Source: JAQVCM01 sp040403095 (GTDB taxonomy: Bacteria > Bacteroidota > Bacteroidia > Flavobacteriales_D > Crocinitomicaceae). Taken from it: a DNA stretch of 64,000 nucleotides. Position 1 is the stretch's first letter; each line of letters begins with the position of its first letter. The DNA lies in the NCBI GenBank assembly GCA_040403095.1, contig JBBALI010000001.1:62001-126000 (forward strand), given 5' to 3'. The position numbers were made by a program, and so were the translations under genes. This document shows positions 36,474 through 45,433 of this stretch, piece after piece. The notes beneath the pieces are model-generated. The model was not told the origin of the DNA. It made no database searches and worked only from the letters and a program-made list of their open reading frames with translations.

Positions 36474-38437
36474 CATGAAAATATTTTAAAAACAATAAAA
36501 CTAGCGACATAAGCCAGCGCTCCCATATACAAAATCTGAATCAAAGGCCATTTCCAGGATTTGGTTTCTCTTTTTACGATTGCCAAGGTAGCCATGCATT
36601 GCATCGCATACACATAGAAAACCATCAAAGATAATCCTGCAGCCAAAGAGTAAACAGGTTTTCCATCCGACCATTTTTCAGCTCGCATTTTTTGCATCAA
36701 ACCCAAATTGATTTCACCATTGTCTTGAACGCTGTAAATAGTGGCCATTGAACCAACAAAAACTTCTCTTGCAGCAAAGGAGGTAAGGAGAGAAATACCA
36801 ATTTTCCAATCATAACCAATTGGTTTAATGACCGGCTCAATCGTTTTCCCTAAAATTCCCATGTACGAATTTTCCAATTTCGCATTTTTCACTTCAAGGT
36901 CATATTGAGCTATTTGAACAGTTGTTCCTTTAGCTGGTTTTTCAATTTTTTGAATCGCTTTTTCAATTCTATCTCCAGGACCAAAACTCGCCATAGCCCA
37001 CAAAATAATAGACACCGCTAAAATTACTTTCCCAGCATCAAAAATGAAAACTCTTACTTTCTCAAATAAACTGATAAAAACATTTCCCCATCTGGGCGCC
37101 TTGAATTCAGGTAATTCAAGCATCAAAATGCTCGTTTCGTTTGATTTAATTAACCATTTCATTACCAACGAAACCAACAAAGCGGAAATTAATCCCAAGG
37201 CATACAAACTGAAAAGTACCAATCCTTGTAAATTCAAAAATCCCAAGACTTTTTGAGATGGAATTACCAATGCAATCAACAAGGTGTAAACTGGAATTCT
37301 TGCACTACAACTCATCAAAGGCGCAACCATGATGGTAATGAATCTTTCTTTCCAATTGGAAATTGTTCTTGTTGCCATGATCCCGGGAATCGCGCAAGCA
37401 GCACTAGAAAGCAATGGCACCACGCTTTTTCCATTCAACCCAAAAGGACGCATCAAACGGTCCATGATGAAAACAACACGCGACATGTAGCCAGTTTCTT
37501 CCAAAATTCCCAAGCAAAGGAAAAGCAATGCAATTTGGGGAATAAAAATAATGACACCGCCTAAACCAGGAACAATTCCTTGGGACAATAAATCTGTGAA
37601 TAGTCCTGCAGGAAGTTTGGCTTGAATGTATTCGCTCAAAGTACCAAAAACACTATCAATCATATCCATTGGATAGCTTGCCAAGGAAAAAATCAGTTGA
37701 AAAAGCAACATCAAAATACCCGCAAAAATCAAATATCCAAAAACAGGATGAATGAACAACTTGTCAAGTTTACTTACTTTAAATTGCTTTTTATTTTCCT
37801 CTTGATGAATGATTTTAGGAATCAAATCTTTGATAAATTGATACCTTTTATTTGTTTCATCGGTTTGATTATCTGAATTTTGTTCTGAAGAAATATTATA
37901 GTCAGCAATGACAGCTTCAAAATTTGTTGAATCAAAACCCTTGTCAATATTTTCAGTAATTCTACTAATGCCTATGCCGATTCGTGCATTTGTTTCCACA
38001 ACCGGAACTCCTGGAAATCGCTCATGAAAAGCATCTTGGTTGAATTTTTTTCCTGATTTGAATGCAATATCCGACATGTTTAAAACCAACATCACCGGCA
38101 TTTGTAAATCGTAAACCTGCGTGAAAAGCAATAAGTTTCTTTCCAAATTGGAAGCATCAACCACTACAATCAATGCATCTGGATGATCTGGATGATTCTT
38201 GTTTTTTAAAACATCCAACACAACTTGTTCGTCTTTCGACCTTGGATAAATGCTATAAGTTCCCGGCAAATCAATGATTTCAACCGTATTTTCTGAAAGC
38301 CTAAGTTTTCCTGATTTCTTGTCAACTGTCACGCCCGGAAAATTTCCAACATGTTGGTTCAAACCAGTCAATCTATTGAAAATAGATGTTTTACCAGTAT
38401 TGGGATTTCCAATTAACGCGATTTTTTGAAACTTCAT
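36473..38437 (-). CDS. feoB: Ferrous iron transporter FeoB
   Basis: 654 residues. N-terminal G domain: G1 GNPNTGKTS, G2 region around NFPGVTVD, G3 DLPGTYS, G4 LNMSD. A helical spacer follows to about 210, then the membrane part with the two Gate regions (GYMSRVVFIMDRLMRPFGL and SAACAIPGIMATR; MSCSARIPVY). It imports Fe(II) across the inner membrane, driven or gated by GTP hydrolysis. feoA ends 34 bp upstream and the Cys-rich peptide gene overlaps its stop. Confidence 0.97.
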   Translation of the reverse strand: MKFQKIALIGNPNTGKTSIFNRLTGLNQHVGNFPGVTVDKKSGKLRLSENTVEIIDLPGTYSIYPRSKDEQVVLDVLKNKNHPDHPDALIVVVDASNLERNLLLFTQVYDLQMPVMLVLNMSDIAFKSGKKFNQDAFHERFPGVPVVETNARIGIGISRITENIDKGFDSTNFEAVIADYNISSEQNSDNQTDETNKRYQFIKDLIPKIIHQEENKKQFKVSKLDKLFIHPVFGYLIFAGILMLLFQLIFSLASYPMDMIDSVFGTLSEYIQAKLPAGLFTDLLSQGIVPGLGGVIIFIPQIALLFLCLGILEETGYMSRVVFIMDRLMRPFGLNGKSVVPLLSSAACAIPGIMATRTISNWKERFITIMVAPLMSCSARIPVYTLLIALVIPSQKVLGFLNLQGLVLFSLYALGLISALLVSLVMKWLIKSNETSILMLELPEFKAPRWGNVFISLFEKVRVFIFDAGKVILAVSIILWAMASFGPGDRIEKAIQKIEKPAKGTTVQIAQYDLEVKNAKLENSYMGILGKTIEPVIKPIGYDWKIGISLLTSFAAREVFVGSMATIYSVQDNGEINLGLMQKMRAEKWSDGKPVYSLAAGLSLMVFYVYAMQCMATLAIVKRETKSWKWPLIQILYMGALAYVASFIVFKIFS

Positions 38438-38471
38438 TGTTTACAAAAATAGGAAGTTTTTAAAGAATAGA

Positions 38472-38693
38472 CTAAATCACTTCTACCAAACTGGCCTCAT
38501 TCAAACGCAATGAAAGTACATATCCATTGATATTCACAGCGATTGGATCACCAAAAGGAGCTTTAAATAAGACTTCCACCTCTTGACCTTGATACAAACC
38601 CATTTCTAGCAATTTAGAAGAAATGTCAGAAATGATCAATTTACTGACCTTTACCTTACTCCCAAGCGCCGTATTTGCTAATGTTTGACTCAA
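38472..38693 (-). CDS. feoA: FeoA, SH3-like partner of FeoB, TTG start
   Basis: 73 residues from TTG 38693: [M]SQTLANTALGSKVKVSKLI then LLEMGLYQGQEVEVL and a C-terminal strand pair ending LVEVI. This matches the usual FeoA length and its 'TLA...G' opening. The open frame continues upstream to ATG 38753, but an exact TAAATTTG promoter box lies inside that extension, so the long form cannot be the main product. Cytosolic regulator of FeoB. Confidence 0.88.
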   Translation of the reverse strand: MSQTLANTALGSKVKVSKLIISDISSKLLEMGLYQGQEVEVLFKAPFGDPIAVNINGYVLSLRLNEASLVEVI

Positions 38694-38714
38694 TTTAGAA
38701 TGATTATAAAGATG

Positions 38715-38722
38715 CAAATTTA
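38715..38722 (-). promoter_or_regulatory. TAnnTTTG -7 box for the feo operon
   Basis: Minus-strand TAAATTTG, 21 bp upstream of the TTG start of feoA. No clear Fur-like palindrome seen beside it. Confidence 0.55.
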
Positions 38723-38894
38723 CGACATTATCAAACAGTTCTAAATACCACAAAAAAGGTATATTTGGAATATTTTAAAGTTTTTTATAAGAAAAGTACT
38801 GATGTTAATTCTTTCAAAAAGAAGTCTCTGGAAAATCTAAAATTCGGGTATATTCACTAACTTTATTCCCAATTAATAAACCAACAAAAAATTT

Positions 38895-39395
38895 ATGGCA
38901 ACAATTACATTTAAAGGAAACAACATCAGCACTTCAGGAAATTTACCTCAAGTTGGCGATAAAGCAATAGACTTTAGTCTTGTCAAAGGTGATTTAAGCA
39001 ATGTAAGTTTGGCTGATTTTAAAGGTCAAAAATTAATTCTAAACATTTTCCCAAGTGTAGATACAGGAATTTGCGCAGCTTCTGTCCGTCATTTTAATCA
39101 AGATGCATCGAATTTAGAAAATACAACTGTTTTATGTATTTCGAGAGATTTACCATTTGCCCAAGCCCGCTTTTGTGGTGCTGAAGGTCTAAAAAATGTG
39201 GTCATGCTGTCTGACTTTGCAAAAGGTGATTTTGGATTAAATTACGGTTTAGAAATATTAGATGGTCCATTGAAAAATTTGCATGCTCGTGCTGTAATCG
39301 TTTTGGATGAAAACCAAGAAATCATTTATGAAGAATTAGTGCCTGAAATTGGACAAGAACCAAATTACGAAGCAGCATTGATTGCAGTGAAATAA
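38895..39395 (+). CDS. tpx: Thiol peroxidase (Tpx, atypical 2-Cys peroxiredoxin)
   Basis: Reduces H2O2 and alkyl hydroperoxides with thioredoxin. 166 residues, family length. Landmarks: LPQVGDKAIDFSLV, the peroxidatic Cys in FPSVDTGICAASVR, and the resolving Cys in ARFCGAEGL. Cytosolic. Preceded by TAACTTTA (38858-38865), one mismatch from the -7 consensus. Confidence 0.96.
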   Translation: MATITFKGNNISTSGNLPQVGDKAIDFSLVKGDLSNVSLADFKGQKLILNIFPSVDTGICAASVRHFNQDASNLENTTVLCISRDLPFAQARFCGAEGLKNVVMLSDFAKGDFGLNYGLEILDGPLKNLHARAVIVLDENQEIIYEELVPEIGQEPNYEAALIAVK

Positions 39396-39474
39396 TTTTA
39401 ATTTCACACTGAAGTAATATTTGCTTGCTAATCTTGCAGCACAAATAGTGAGTTTTTTGTAAGTTTAGTTTTTT

Positions 39475-39511
39475 AAAAATTTGGGAATTGCATAACAGTT
39501 CCCAAATTTTT
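39475..39511. terminator. Intrinsic terminator after tpx
   Basis: Perfect 13-bp stem aaaaatttgggaa / ttcccaaattttt with an 11-nt loop, between tpx and ppk1. Symmetric A/T flanks allow both directions. Confidence 0.85.
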
Positions 39512-39553
39512 ATTTAAAATGAATTTAATTTGTGTGATGCACACAGCTGAATA

Positions 39554-41593
39554 ATGGAATTATTAAATCGTGAATTAAGTTGGTTGTCCTTTAACGCAAG
39601 GGTTTTACAAGAAACACTTGACACCAAAGTGCCTTTAGTTGAAAGAATTAGATTCCTTGGGATTTATTCTAACAACATGGATGAATTTTTCAGAGTGCGT
39701 GTTGCCAATGTGAAAAGAATGATTTCTTTGAAAGAAGAAGAAGTTTTTGGATTTGATGGAAAACCTGCTGACTTATTAGAAGAAATAAGAAGCGTTGTGA
39801 TGGATCAGCAAAAACAATTCGAAGCTTCCTACAGAAATTTAATTGAAGAATTGAGTCAAAATCAAATCTTTCAATTAAACGAGACAAAATTAAATAAAGC
39901 CCAAACAGAAGAATTGGTGCACTATTTTCACAATGACTTAAAGCACGCGATTGTACCAATTATTTTAAAACCAGAAACTCCTTTTCCTAAATTACACGAT
40001 AAAAGTATCTACTTGGCTGTCAAACTGAAAACTGCCAACAAAGGGAAGGAATTTTTTGCGTTGGTTGAAATTCCACCGAATTACGAGCGTTTTTACAAAA
40101 TTGAATACCAAGGAAAACACTTTTTTATTCTTATAGACGATATCATCAGATTAAATCTTGAATCCATTTTCTCCATTTTTTCATTTGAATCTTTAGAAGC
40201 TTATACTTTTAAATTTACGAGAGATGCTGAATTAAATCTAGATGATGACATTTCTGTTTCTTTCATTGAAAAAATAGAAAGAAGTTTGAAAATGAGAAAG
40301 AAAGGAGAACCAGTTCGCTTTGTATTTGATCAAAAAATGCCAACAGACCTCAAAAATTATCTGCTCAAATCATTGAATTTAAAAGCTGGAATAAACGCCA
40401 TTCCTGGTGGTCGATATCATAATTTCAAAGATTTTAGTCGCTTTCCAAACTTCGGAAACAAACACTTGACTTTTTCACCGATGCCACCCATTGCGCATCC
40501 TGATTTTTTACAAGTTAAAAGTTTATTGAAGACCGTATTGAGTAAAGATATTTTACTTCATTTTCCTTATCAAAGATTTGATTATGTGGTTGATATGCTC
40601 CGTGAAGCAGCAATTGACCCTAAAGTAAAATCCATTAAAATCAATATTTACCGCGTAGCGAAGGATTCTCAAATAATGAATGCATTGCTCAATGCTGTAA
40701 GTAATGGAAAGGAAGTGATTGTGATTCTAGAACTGCAAGCGCGTTTTGATGAAGAAAACAACGTTTATTGGGCTGAGAGATTGAAAGAACATGGAGTCAA
40801 AGTACTTTATGGAACTCAGGGTTTAAAAGTGCACTCAAAATTGATTTTTATCACCAGGGTTTCTGGCGGAAAAGAACAATTGATAAGTTTTATTGGAACT
40901 GGAAATTTCAATGAAAAAACTGCAAAAATTTACACTGATTTAGCGCTTTTTACAGGTAATATTGAAATTTGTCAAGAGGTTAAACGTATTTTCAAGTTGT
41001 TAGAAAACAACATACATCGAGGAACATACAAACATTTATTGGTTTCGCCTTTTAACAACAGGCGTAAAATAACCAATTTAATTCAGAGAGAAATTGATCA
41101 CGCTAAAAAAGGAATTAATTCTGGAATTAGCCTTAAAATCAACAATTTAGTTGACAACAAACTCATTGAAAAACTGTATGAAGCAAGCAATGCGGGTGTA
41201 AGAATTAAATTACTTGTTAGAGGTGTTTGTTGCTTGGTACCTGGAATAAAAAATGTGAGTGAGAATATTGAAGTGGTTAGTATCGTGAATCGATTTTTAG
41301 AACATGCGCGTTTCATGATTTTTGAAAACAATAACAAGCCTCAGTTCTTCATTACTTCTGCAGATTTGATGGAAAGAAATTTAGACAAACGAATTGAAGT
41401 TGGTACTCCGATTTTAGATCATTCTATCCAACAAGAAATCAGATTTATCTTTGACACGCAATGGAAAGACAATCAAAAAGCGAGAATCATAGACAAAAAA
41501 CAAAAAAATAAATACCGCAAACCACATGAAGGAGAAACGCCTTTTGATTCTCAAAATGTTTTGTACGATTTCTACCAGAAAAAATTATATTGA
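39554..41593 (+). CDS. ppk1: Polyphosphate kinase 1
   Basis: Reversibly polymerises the gamma-phosphate of ATP into polyphosphate. 679 residues in four domains: N domain with NRELSWLSFNARVLQE, head domain, and two PLD-like catalytic domains. The autophosphorylated His is in GLKVHSKLIF and the second catalytic His is in RFLEHARFMIF. GTGNFNEKTAK and DLMERNLDKRIEV are also intact. The ppx gene follows after 70 bp. Confidence 0.97.
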   Translation: MELLNRELSWLSFNARVLQETLDTKVPLVERIRFLGIYSNNMDEFFRVRVANVKRMISLKEEEVFGFDGKPADLLEEIRSVVMDQQKQFEASYRNLIEELSQNQIFQLNETKLNKAQTEELVHYFHNDLKHAIVPIILKPETPFPKLHDKSIYLAVKLKTANKGKEFFALVEIPPNYERFYKIEYQGKHFFILIDDIIRLNLESIFSIFSFESLEAYTFKFTRDAELNLDDDISVSFIEKIERSLKMRKKGEPVRFVFDQKMPTDLKNYLLKSLNLKAGINAIPGGRYHNFKDFSRFPNFGNKHLTFSPMPPIAHPDFLQVKSLLKTVLSKDILLHFPYQRFDYVVDMLREAAIDPKVKSIKINIYRVAKDSQIMNALLNAVSNGKEVIVILELQARFDEENNVYWAERLKEHGVKVLYGTQGLKVHSKLIFITRVSGGKEQLISFIGTGNFNEKTAKIYTDLALFTGNIEICQEVKRIFKLLENNIHRGTYKHLLVSPFNNRRKITNLIQREIDHAKKGINSGISLKINNLVDNKLIEKLYEASNAGVRIKLLVRGVCCLVPGIKNVSENIEVVSIVNRFLEHARFMIFENNNKPQFFITSADLMERNLDKRIEVGTPILDHSIQQEIRFIFDTQWKDNQKARIIDKKQKNKYRKPHEGETPFDSQNVLYDFYQKKLY

Positions 41594-41663
41594 TTTCATC
41601 ATTTTGTCCTCATTCAAATTCCTTTAAATTTACCTATCTTCGGCACCTGTAATTCATGAAGAA

Positions 41664-42536
41664 ATGAAATTTGGTGCAATTGATATTGGAACGAATGCTG
41701 CGAGATTGCTCATTGGAGAAGTTTGTAAAGAAGGCAATCATTCTTTTGTCAAGAAAATTTCATATACTAGAATTCCATTAAGACTTGGCGAACAAGTATT
41801 TGACAATGGAATAATCTCAGAAGAAAAAATCTCAGAGTTTATTAAAACCATACAGGCTTTTAAGTTAATTTCTGAAATGTTTCATGTAATTGAACTGCGT
41901 GCATGCGCCACTTCAGCCATGAGAGAAGCGAAAAATGGTAAAGCAGTTGTCTCCGAAATATTTGAAAAAACAGGCATCAACATAGAAGTAATCTCTGGTG
42001 ATGAAGAAGCAAGACTCATTTTTGGCACTTTCTTTTTGCTCGACTTTGACAAAACCTCTCCTTTTTTGGTAATTGATGTTGGAGGTGGAAGCACCGAAAT
42101 CAGTGTTTTTGAAGAAGGAAAACGCGTAGCATCCAGATCCTTTGAATTGGGAACCTTGCGATTATTGAAGGGAAAAACGGATTCAAAAATTTGGAAAGAA
42201 CTGAAAACTTGGTTGGACAAAAATGTGGATTCCAAAGTAGATCATAAAATTTTTGCCACAGGTGGGAACATCAACAAAGTGCACAAAATGGTTGGATCAA
42301 ATACTTCTGAAATCCAAATCAGAAAAGTTTCTAAACTGCGCAAGGAATTAGAAAAAATGACTTTGGAAGCTAGAGAAGATGTCTATCAATTGAAACCAGA
42401 CAGGGCTGATGTAATCGTTCCTGCTTGCGAAATTTTTGAATTTATTTTAAAAGAATTAAAGGTCAAAAATTTCTTCGTTCCGAAAATTGGACTATCAGAC
42501 GGAATGATTTACGACTTACATTTAAATCATCAATAA
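41664..42536 (+). CDS. ppx: Ppx/GppA-type exopolyphosphatase
   Basis: 290 residues with the ASKHA phosphatase core: GAIDIGTNAARLLIGE (phosphate 1) and VIDVGGGSTEISVFE (phosphate 2), plus ATSAMREAKNG. It lacks the C-terminal HD-like domain of E. coli Ppx, as in the short family. Expected to release phosphate from polyphosphate ends or from pppGpp. Directly downstream of ppk1, so synthesis and breakdown of polyphosphate are encoded together. It ends 3 bp before the converging peptidase gene, with no terminator between. Confidence 0.9.
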   Translation: MKFGAIDIGTNAARLLIGEVCKEGNHSFVKKISYTRIPLRLGEQVFDNGIISEEKISEFIKTIQAFKLISEMFHVIELRACATSAMREAKNGKAVVSEIFEKTGINIEVISGDEEARLIFGTFFLLDFDKTSPFLVIDVGGGSTEISVFEEGKRVASRSFELGTLRLLKGKTDSKIWKELKTWLDKNVDSKVDHKIFATGGNINKVHKMVGSNTSEIQIRKVSKLRKELEKMTLEAREDVYQLKPDRADVIVPACEIFEFILKELKVKNFFVPKIGLSDGMIYDLHLNHQ

Positions 42537-42539
42537 CCC

Positions 42540-45329
42540 TTATTTTTCAATACTTTCAAAGCCAAATTCCTCGCCTTTCTTAATGGCTGGAATCCCTTCA
42601 ATTAACCACTTCGGAGCAGGCGCATTGAGAAGATAGTAATCAAAATATTGTCTCATTCTCCAGCTTAAATCCATTCGATTTGCATTCTTCATCAAGTTAT
42701 GATCATCGCCATTGTAGTTCAACATCCAAACTGGTATACCCAATCTTTTCAATCCTGTGAATAATTCTATTCCCTGATACCAAGGAACTGATCCATCTGC
42801 ATCATTGTGCATAATTAAAAGCGGCGTCTGAACTTTTGGCAAATGAAATAATGGCGAATTTTCGATGTATAATTCTGGCGCTTCCCAAATGGTTTTACCA
42901 ATTCTGCTTTGTGTTTTTTCATATTGAAATTGTCTATTCAATCCACTTCCCCATCGGATTCCACCGTAAGCTGAAAACATATTACCGACCGGCGCACCAG
43001 CCATTGCAACTTTATATCTAATAGTCATCGTAATCAATTGTGCAGTCTGATATCCGCCCCAACTTTGTCCTTGAAGTCCCATTCTTGTTGAATCAATAGA
43101 TTTGTATCTCTTCAAAACGTAATCTGTTCCGCTCATGATACAATCATAGGCACCTTTCGCAGGATGACCAATTTTGTAACGAATATCTGGAATCAAGACG
43201 AAATATCCTGCTGAACAATATTCCGTTGGATAGATAATCGAAGCCGTTGGTTTGGGTGCATAATGGTTATGCAGTTCGTCGCTATACATTTCATAAAAAT
43301 AAACCAGCAAGGGATATTTTTTGGTAGAATCATAATTCTCCGGTTTGTACAATAATCCTTCTAATGGAATTCCGTCATAACTTTTCCAATTGATCAATTC
43401 GACCGTTGCCCAATTGTATTCATTTTGTTGTGGATTGGTATTAGATACTTTTTGATTCGTTTCCTTGTTTTCCAAATTGCTTAAATACAAATCAGGATAA
43501 TCTTGGAGTGAAGATTTTTGATACAGAAATTCATTACTCTTTTTCGCCTTTTTAAACCCGAGTAAATCATGGTTGGTATGAAATTGTTCTTGCAAGCTGA
43601 TTTTTTCATTTACGAATTGAGGTTTATACAAAGTGGAAGATTTGTCTTTTTCATGAAAACCAAGCACGTATGCATTTTCAAATTGAATGAAAGTAGAATC
43701 ACTTTCCCAACTGTTCATTCGCAACCTAATTTTATTTTGCTCTCCAAACTGATTGGTATGTGAAATCAGTAATTTTGAATCAATGTTGTAAGACCAAATA
43801 TCATATTTTGATTGAATCAAAACTTCCTTTTCACCTTTTAACCATCCAATAACCCCAAAAGGTGAAGGAGTTTGAGCCATTCCATTTACATCTTCCAACC
43901 AATCTGATTTTTGAACGCAAGTGATGCAAGTTTCTTTTCCAGTGTTTAAATCAATGTAATATTGTTGCAAATCTTTGTCATTGAACCAAACGGCGGATTT
44001 TCCATCTGTTGACAAATCTATTCCGTAAATTACTGCCTTTTTGATCAATTTTGATTCTCCCGTTTTTACATTGATTGCATAAGCATCTCTTTTATTAGGA
44101 TATTCCCAATTGTAATTTTTTTGATACGGTTTTTCCACGTATCCAAGGGCAAAATCTGAATTTCCGTGGTCTAATTTATTGACCTCTAATGTGTCTGACT
44201 CGAGTATTCTTATTGAATTATCAATTAAATCATACACACCAAGAAAGGTACTTTTTTGATCATTTTCCAGCTCGGATAATTGCTGTGGTTGCAATCGATC
44301 GTCCTGCCAATGCCAAATGTCTAATTTCACTTTTTCATTGTCTAAAAGCGAATCTTTGACCTCTTTTTTAGGTTTGTCGGCAATACCAAAGAAAATTCTT
44401 TTTCCATTGTAGGAGAAATTGGGCGAATAATTTTTGCTAATCGACAAAGCGCTTGAAAAATTGGCATTCAAGGTATCAATCAATAAATTAAACTTTTTGT
44501 TTTCTAAATCTGCATGATAAAGCTGATAAACTTTACTTTTGGAAGTATCAATTGATGCGGTAAAAGTTATTTCATTTCCTTTTTGATTGAATTGGATACT
44601 TGAAACCGCATTGAATTTTGTCGGAATTAGCCATAAATCATCATTATTCATTGCGTTTCCTGCATAAATTTGAACAGTATCAAGCTTGTCTTTTTTGTGC
44701 GTAGTAAAAACATATGCATTGCCTTTTGATGGAAAATAAACTTGTTTGACATCTTTTTTCCTGTACTTCAAATTTTCATTTGGTTCAAAAATCACCAAAA
44801 TATTTCCATCAGACTCGTATTTTTTGGGTTCAACTTCTTTCCTGAAAAGTCTTTTTTTCTTTTTAATAGCAGGTACTTTATTACCATCGACCATGTAGGA
44901 CATCCAACTGGTTTCTGGCGAAACGTTGAATGATTTGATTTTTTCGATTTTGGTGATTTTTTTCGATTCAAAAAAGTAGACTCCAAGACTGTCTTTGGGC
45001 CATTTGTCCTTTTTTACTCCGTTTAATTCACAATTTCTCAAGGTGTCAAAACCTGGTGTAATTTTAAAAGCCAAGTATTTTTGATCTCCTGAAACACTCG
45101 GGCTTACTGCTCTGAAAATCGAATCTTTGTCGCCTGTTTGATTGTTGACAATGTACAAATATCCATCTCCACGGTGTGGTTTGATGGTGTAAATCGTGTA
45201 TTTTCCATCAGCTGTAATCTTAGAATCGCCTATTTTTTTCCAATCATTGTAGACGGTGTGGTCAATTACTTTCTTTTGAGAAAAAAGGATGGTCGGAATG
45301 CTAAAAATGAAAAGAAAAATATATTTCAT
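42540..45329 (-). CDS. S9 family serine peptidase (prolyl oligopeptidase type)
   Basis: 929 residues with a signal peptide (MKYIFLFIFSIPTILFSQ). A long N-terminal beta-propeller region (about 30-640) is followed by an alpha/beta-hydrolase domain with nucleophile GLQGQSWGGYQTA, the acid in HNDADGSVPW and the His in GDDHNLM. This looks like a periplasmic or surface exo/dipeptidyl peptidase that processes peptides from outside. A TACTTTTA with a TTG 17 bp upstream lies before the start, one mismatch from consensus. Confidence 0.92.
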   Translation of the reverse strand: MKYIFLFIFSIPTILFSQKKVIDHTVYNDWKKIGDSKITADGKYTIYTIKPHRGDGYLYIVNNQTGDKDSIFRAVSPSVSGDQKYLAFKITPGFDTLRNCELNGVKKDKWPKDSLGVYFFESKKITKIEKIKSFNVSPETSWMSYMVDGNKVPAIKKKKRLFRKEVEPKKYESDGNILVIFEPNENLKYRKKDVKQVYFPSKGNAYVFTTHKKDKLDTVQIYAGNAMNNDDLWLIPTKFNAVSSIQFNQKGNEITFTASIDTSKSKVYQLYHADLENKKFNLLIDTLNANFSSALSISKNYSPNFSYNGKRIFFGIADKPKKEVKDSLLDNEKVKLDIWHWQDDRLQPQQLSELENDQKSTFLGVYDLIDNSIRILESDTLEVNKLDHGNSDFALGYVEKPYQKNYNWEYPNKRDAYAINVKTGESKLIKKAVIYGIDLSTDGKSAVWFNDKDLQQYYIDLNTGKETCITCVQKSDWLEDVNGMAQTPSPFGVIGWLKGEKEVLIQSKYDIWSYNIDSKLLISHTNQFGEQNKIRLRMNSWESDSTFIQFENAYVLGFHEKDKSSTLYKPQFVNEKISLQEQFHTNHDLLGFKKAKKSNEFLYQKSSLQDYPDLYLSNLENKETNQKVSNTNPQQNEYNWATVELINWKSYDGIPLEGLLYKPENYDSTKKYPLLVYFYEMYSDELHNHYAPKPTASIIYPTEYCSAGYFVLIPDIRYKIGHPAKGAYDCIMSGTDYVLKRYKSIDSTRMGLQGQSWGGYQTAQLITMTIRYKVAMAGAPVGNMFSAYGGIRWGSGLNRQFQYEKTQSRIGKTIWEAPELYIENSPLFHLPKVQTPLLIMHNDADGSVPWYQGIELFTGLKRLGIPVWMLNYNGDDHNLMKNANRMDLSWRMRQYFDYYLLNAPAPKWLIEGIPAIKKGEEFGFESIEK

Positions 45330-45382
45330 GGATTTATTTTTGAATGGAAAACAGGTTAAAAGTAATGGTATTGTTTGGAAAC

Positions 45383-45416
45383 AAAAAATCCCTCTAACAA
45401 TTTGCTAAAGGGATTT
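45383..45416 (-). terminator. Intrinsic terminator of queA
   Basis: Stem aaatccct / agggattt with a 15-nt loop; on the minus strand it is followed by six T residues. Confidence 0.85.
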
Positions 45417-45433
45417 ACAGATATTTATTTTTC

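Noticed and set aside
36253..38437. Possible Fur-type control of the feo operon.
   Set aside because: I found no convincing inverted repeat near the feoA promoter.
42540..45329. Many frames of 60-80 codons on the opposite strand of this and other long genes.
   Set aside because: They lack start context, motifs and promoter signals and are shadows of the real genes.
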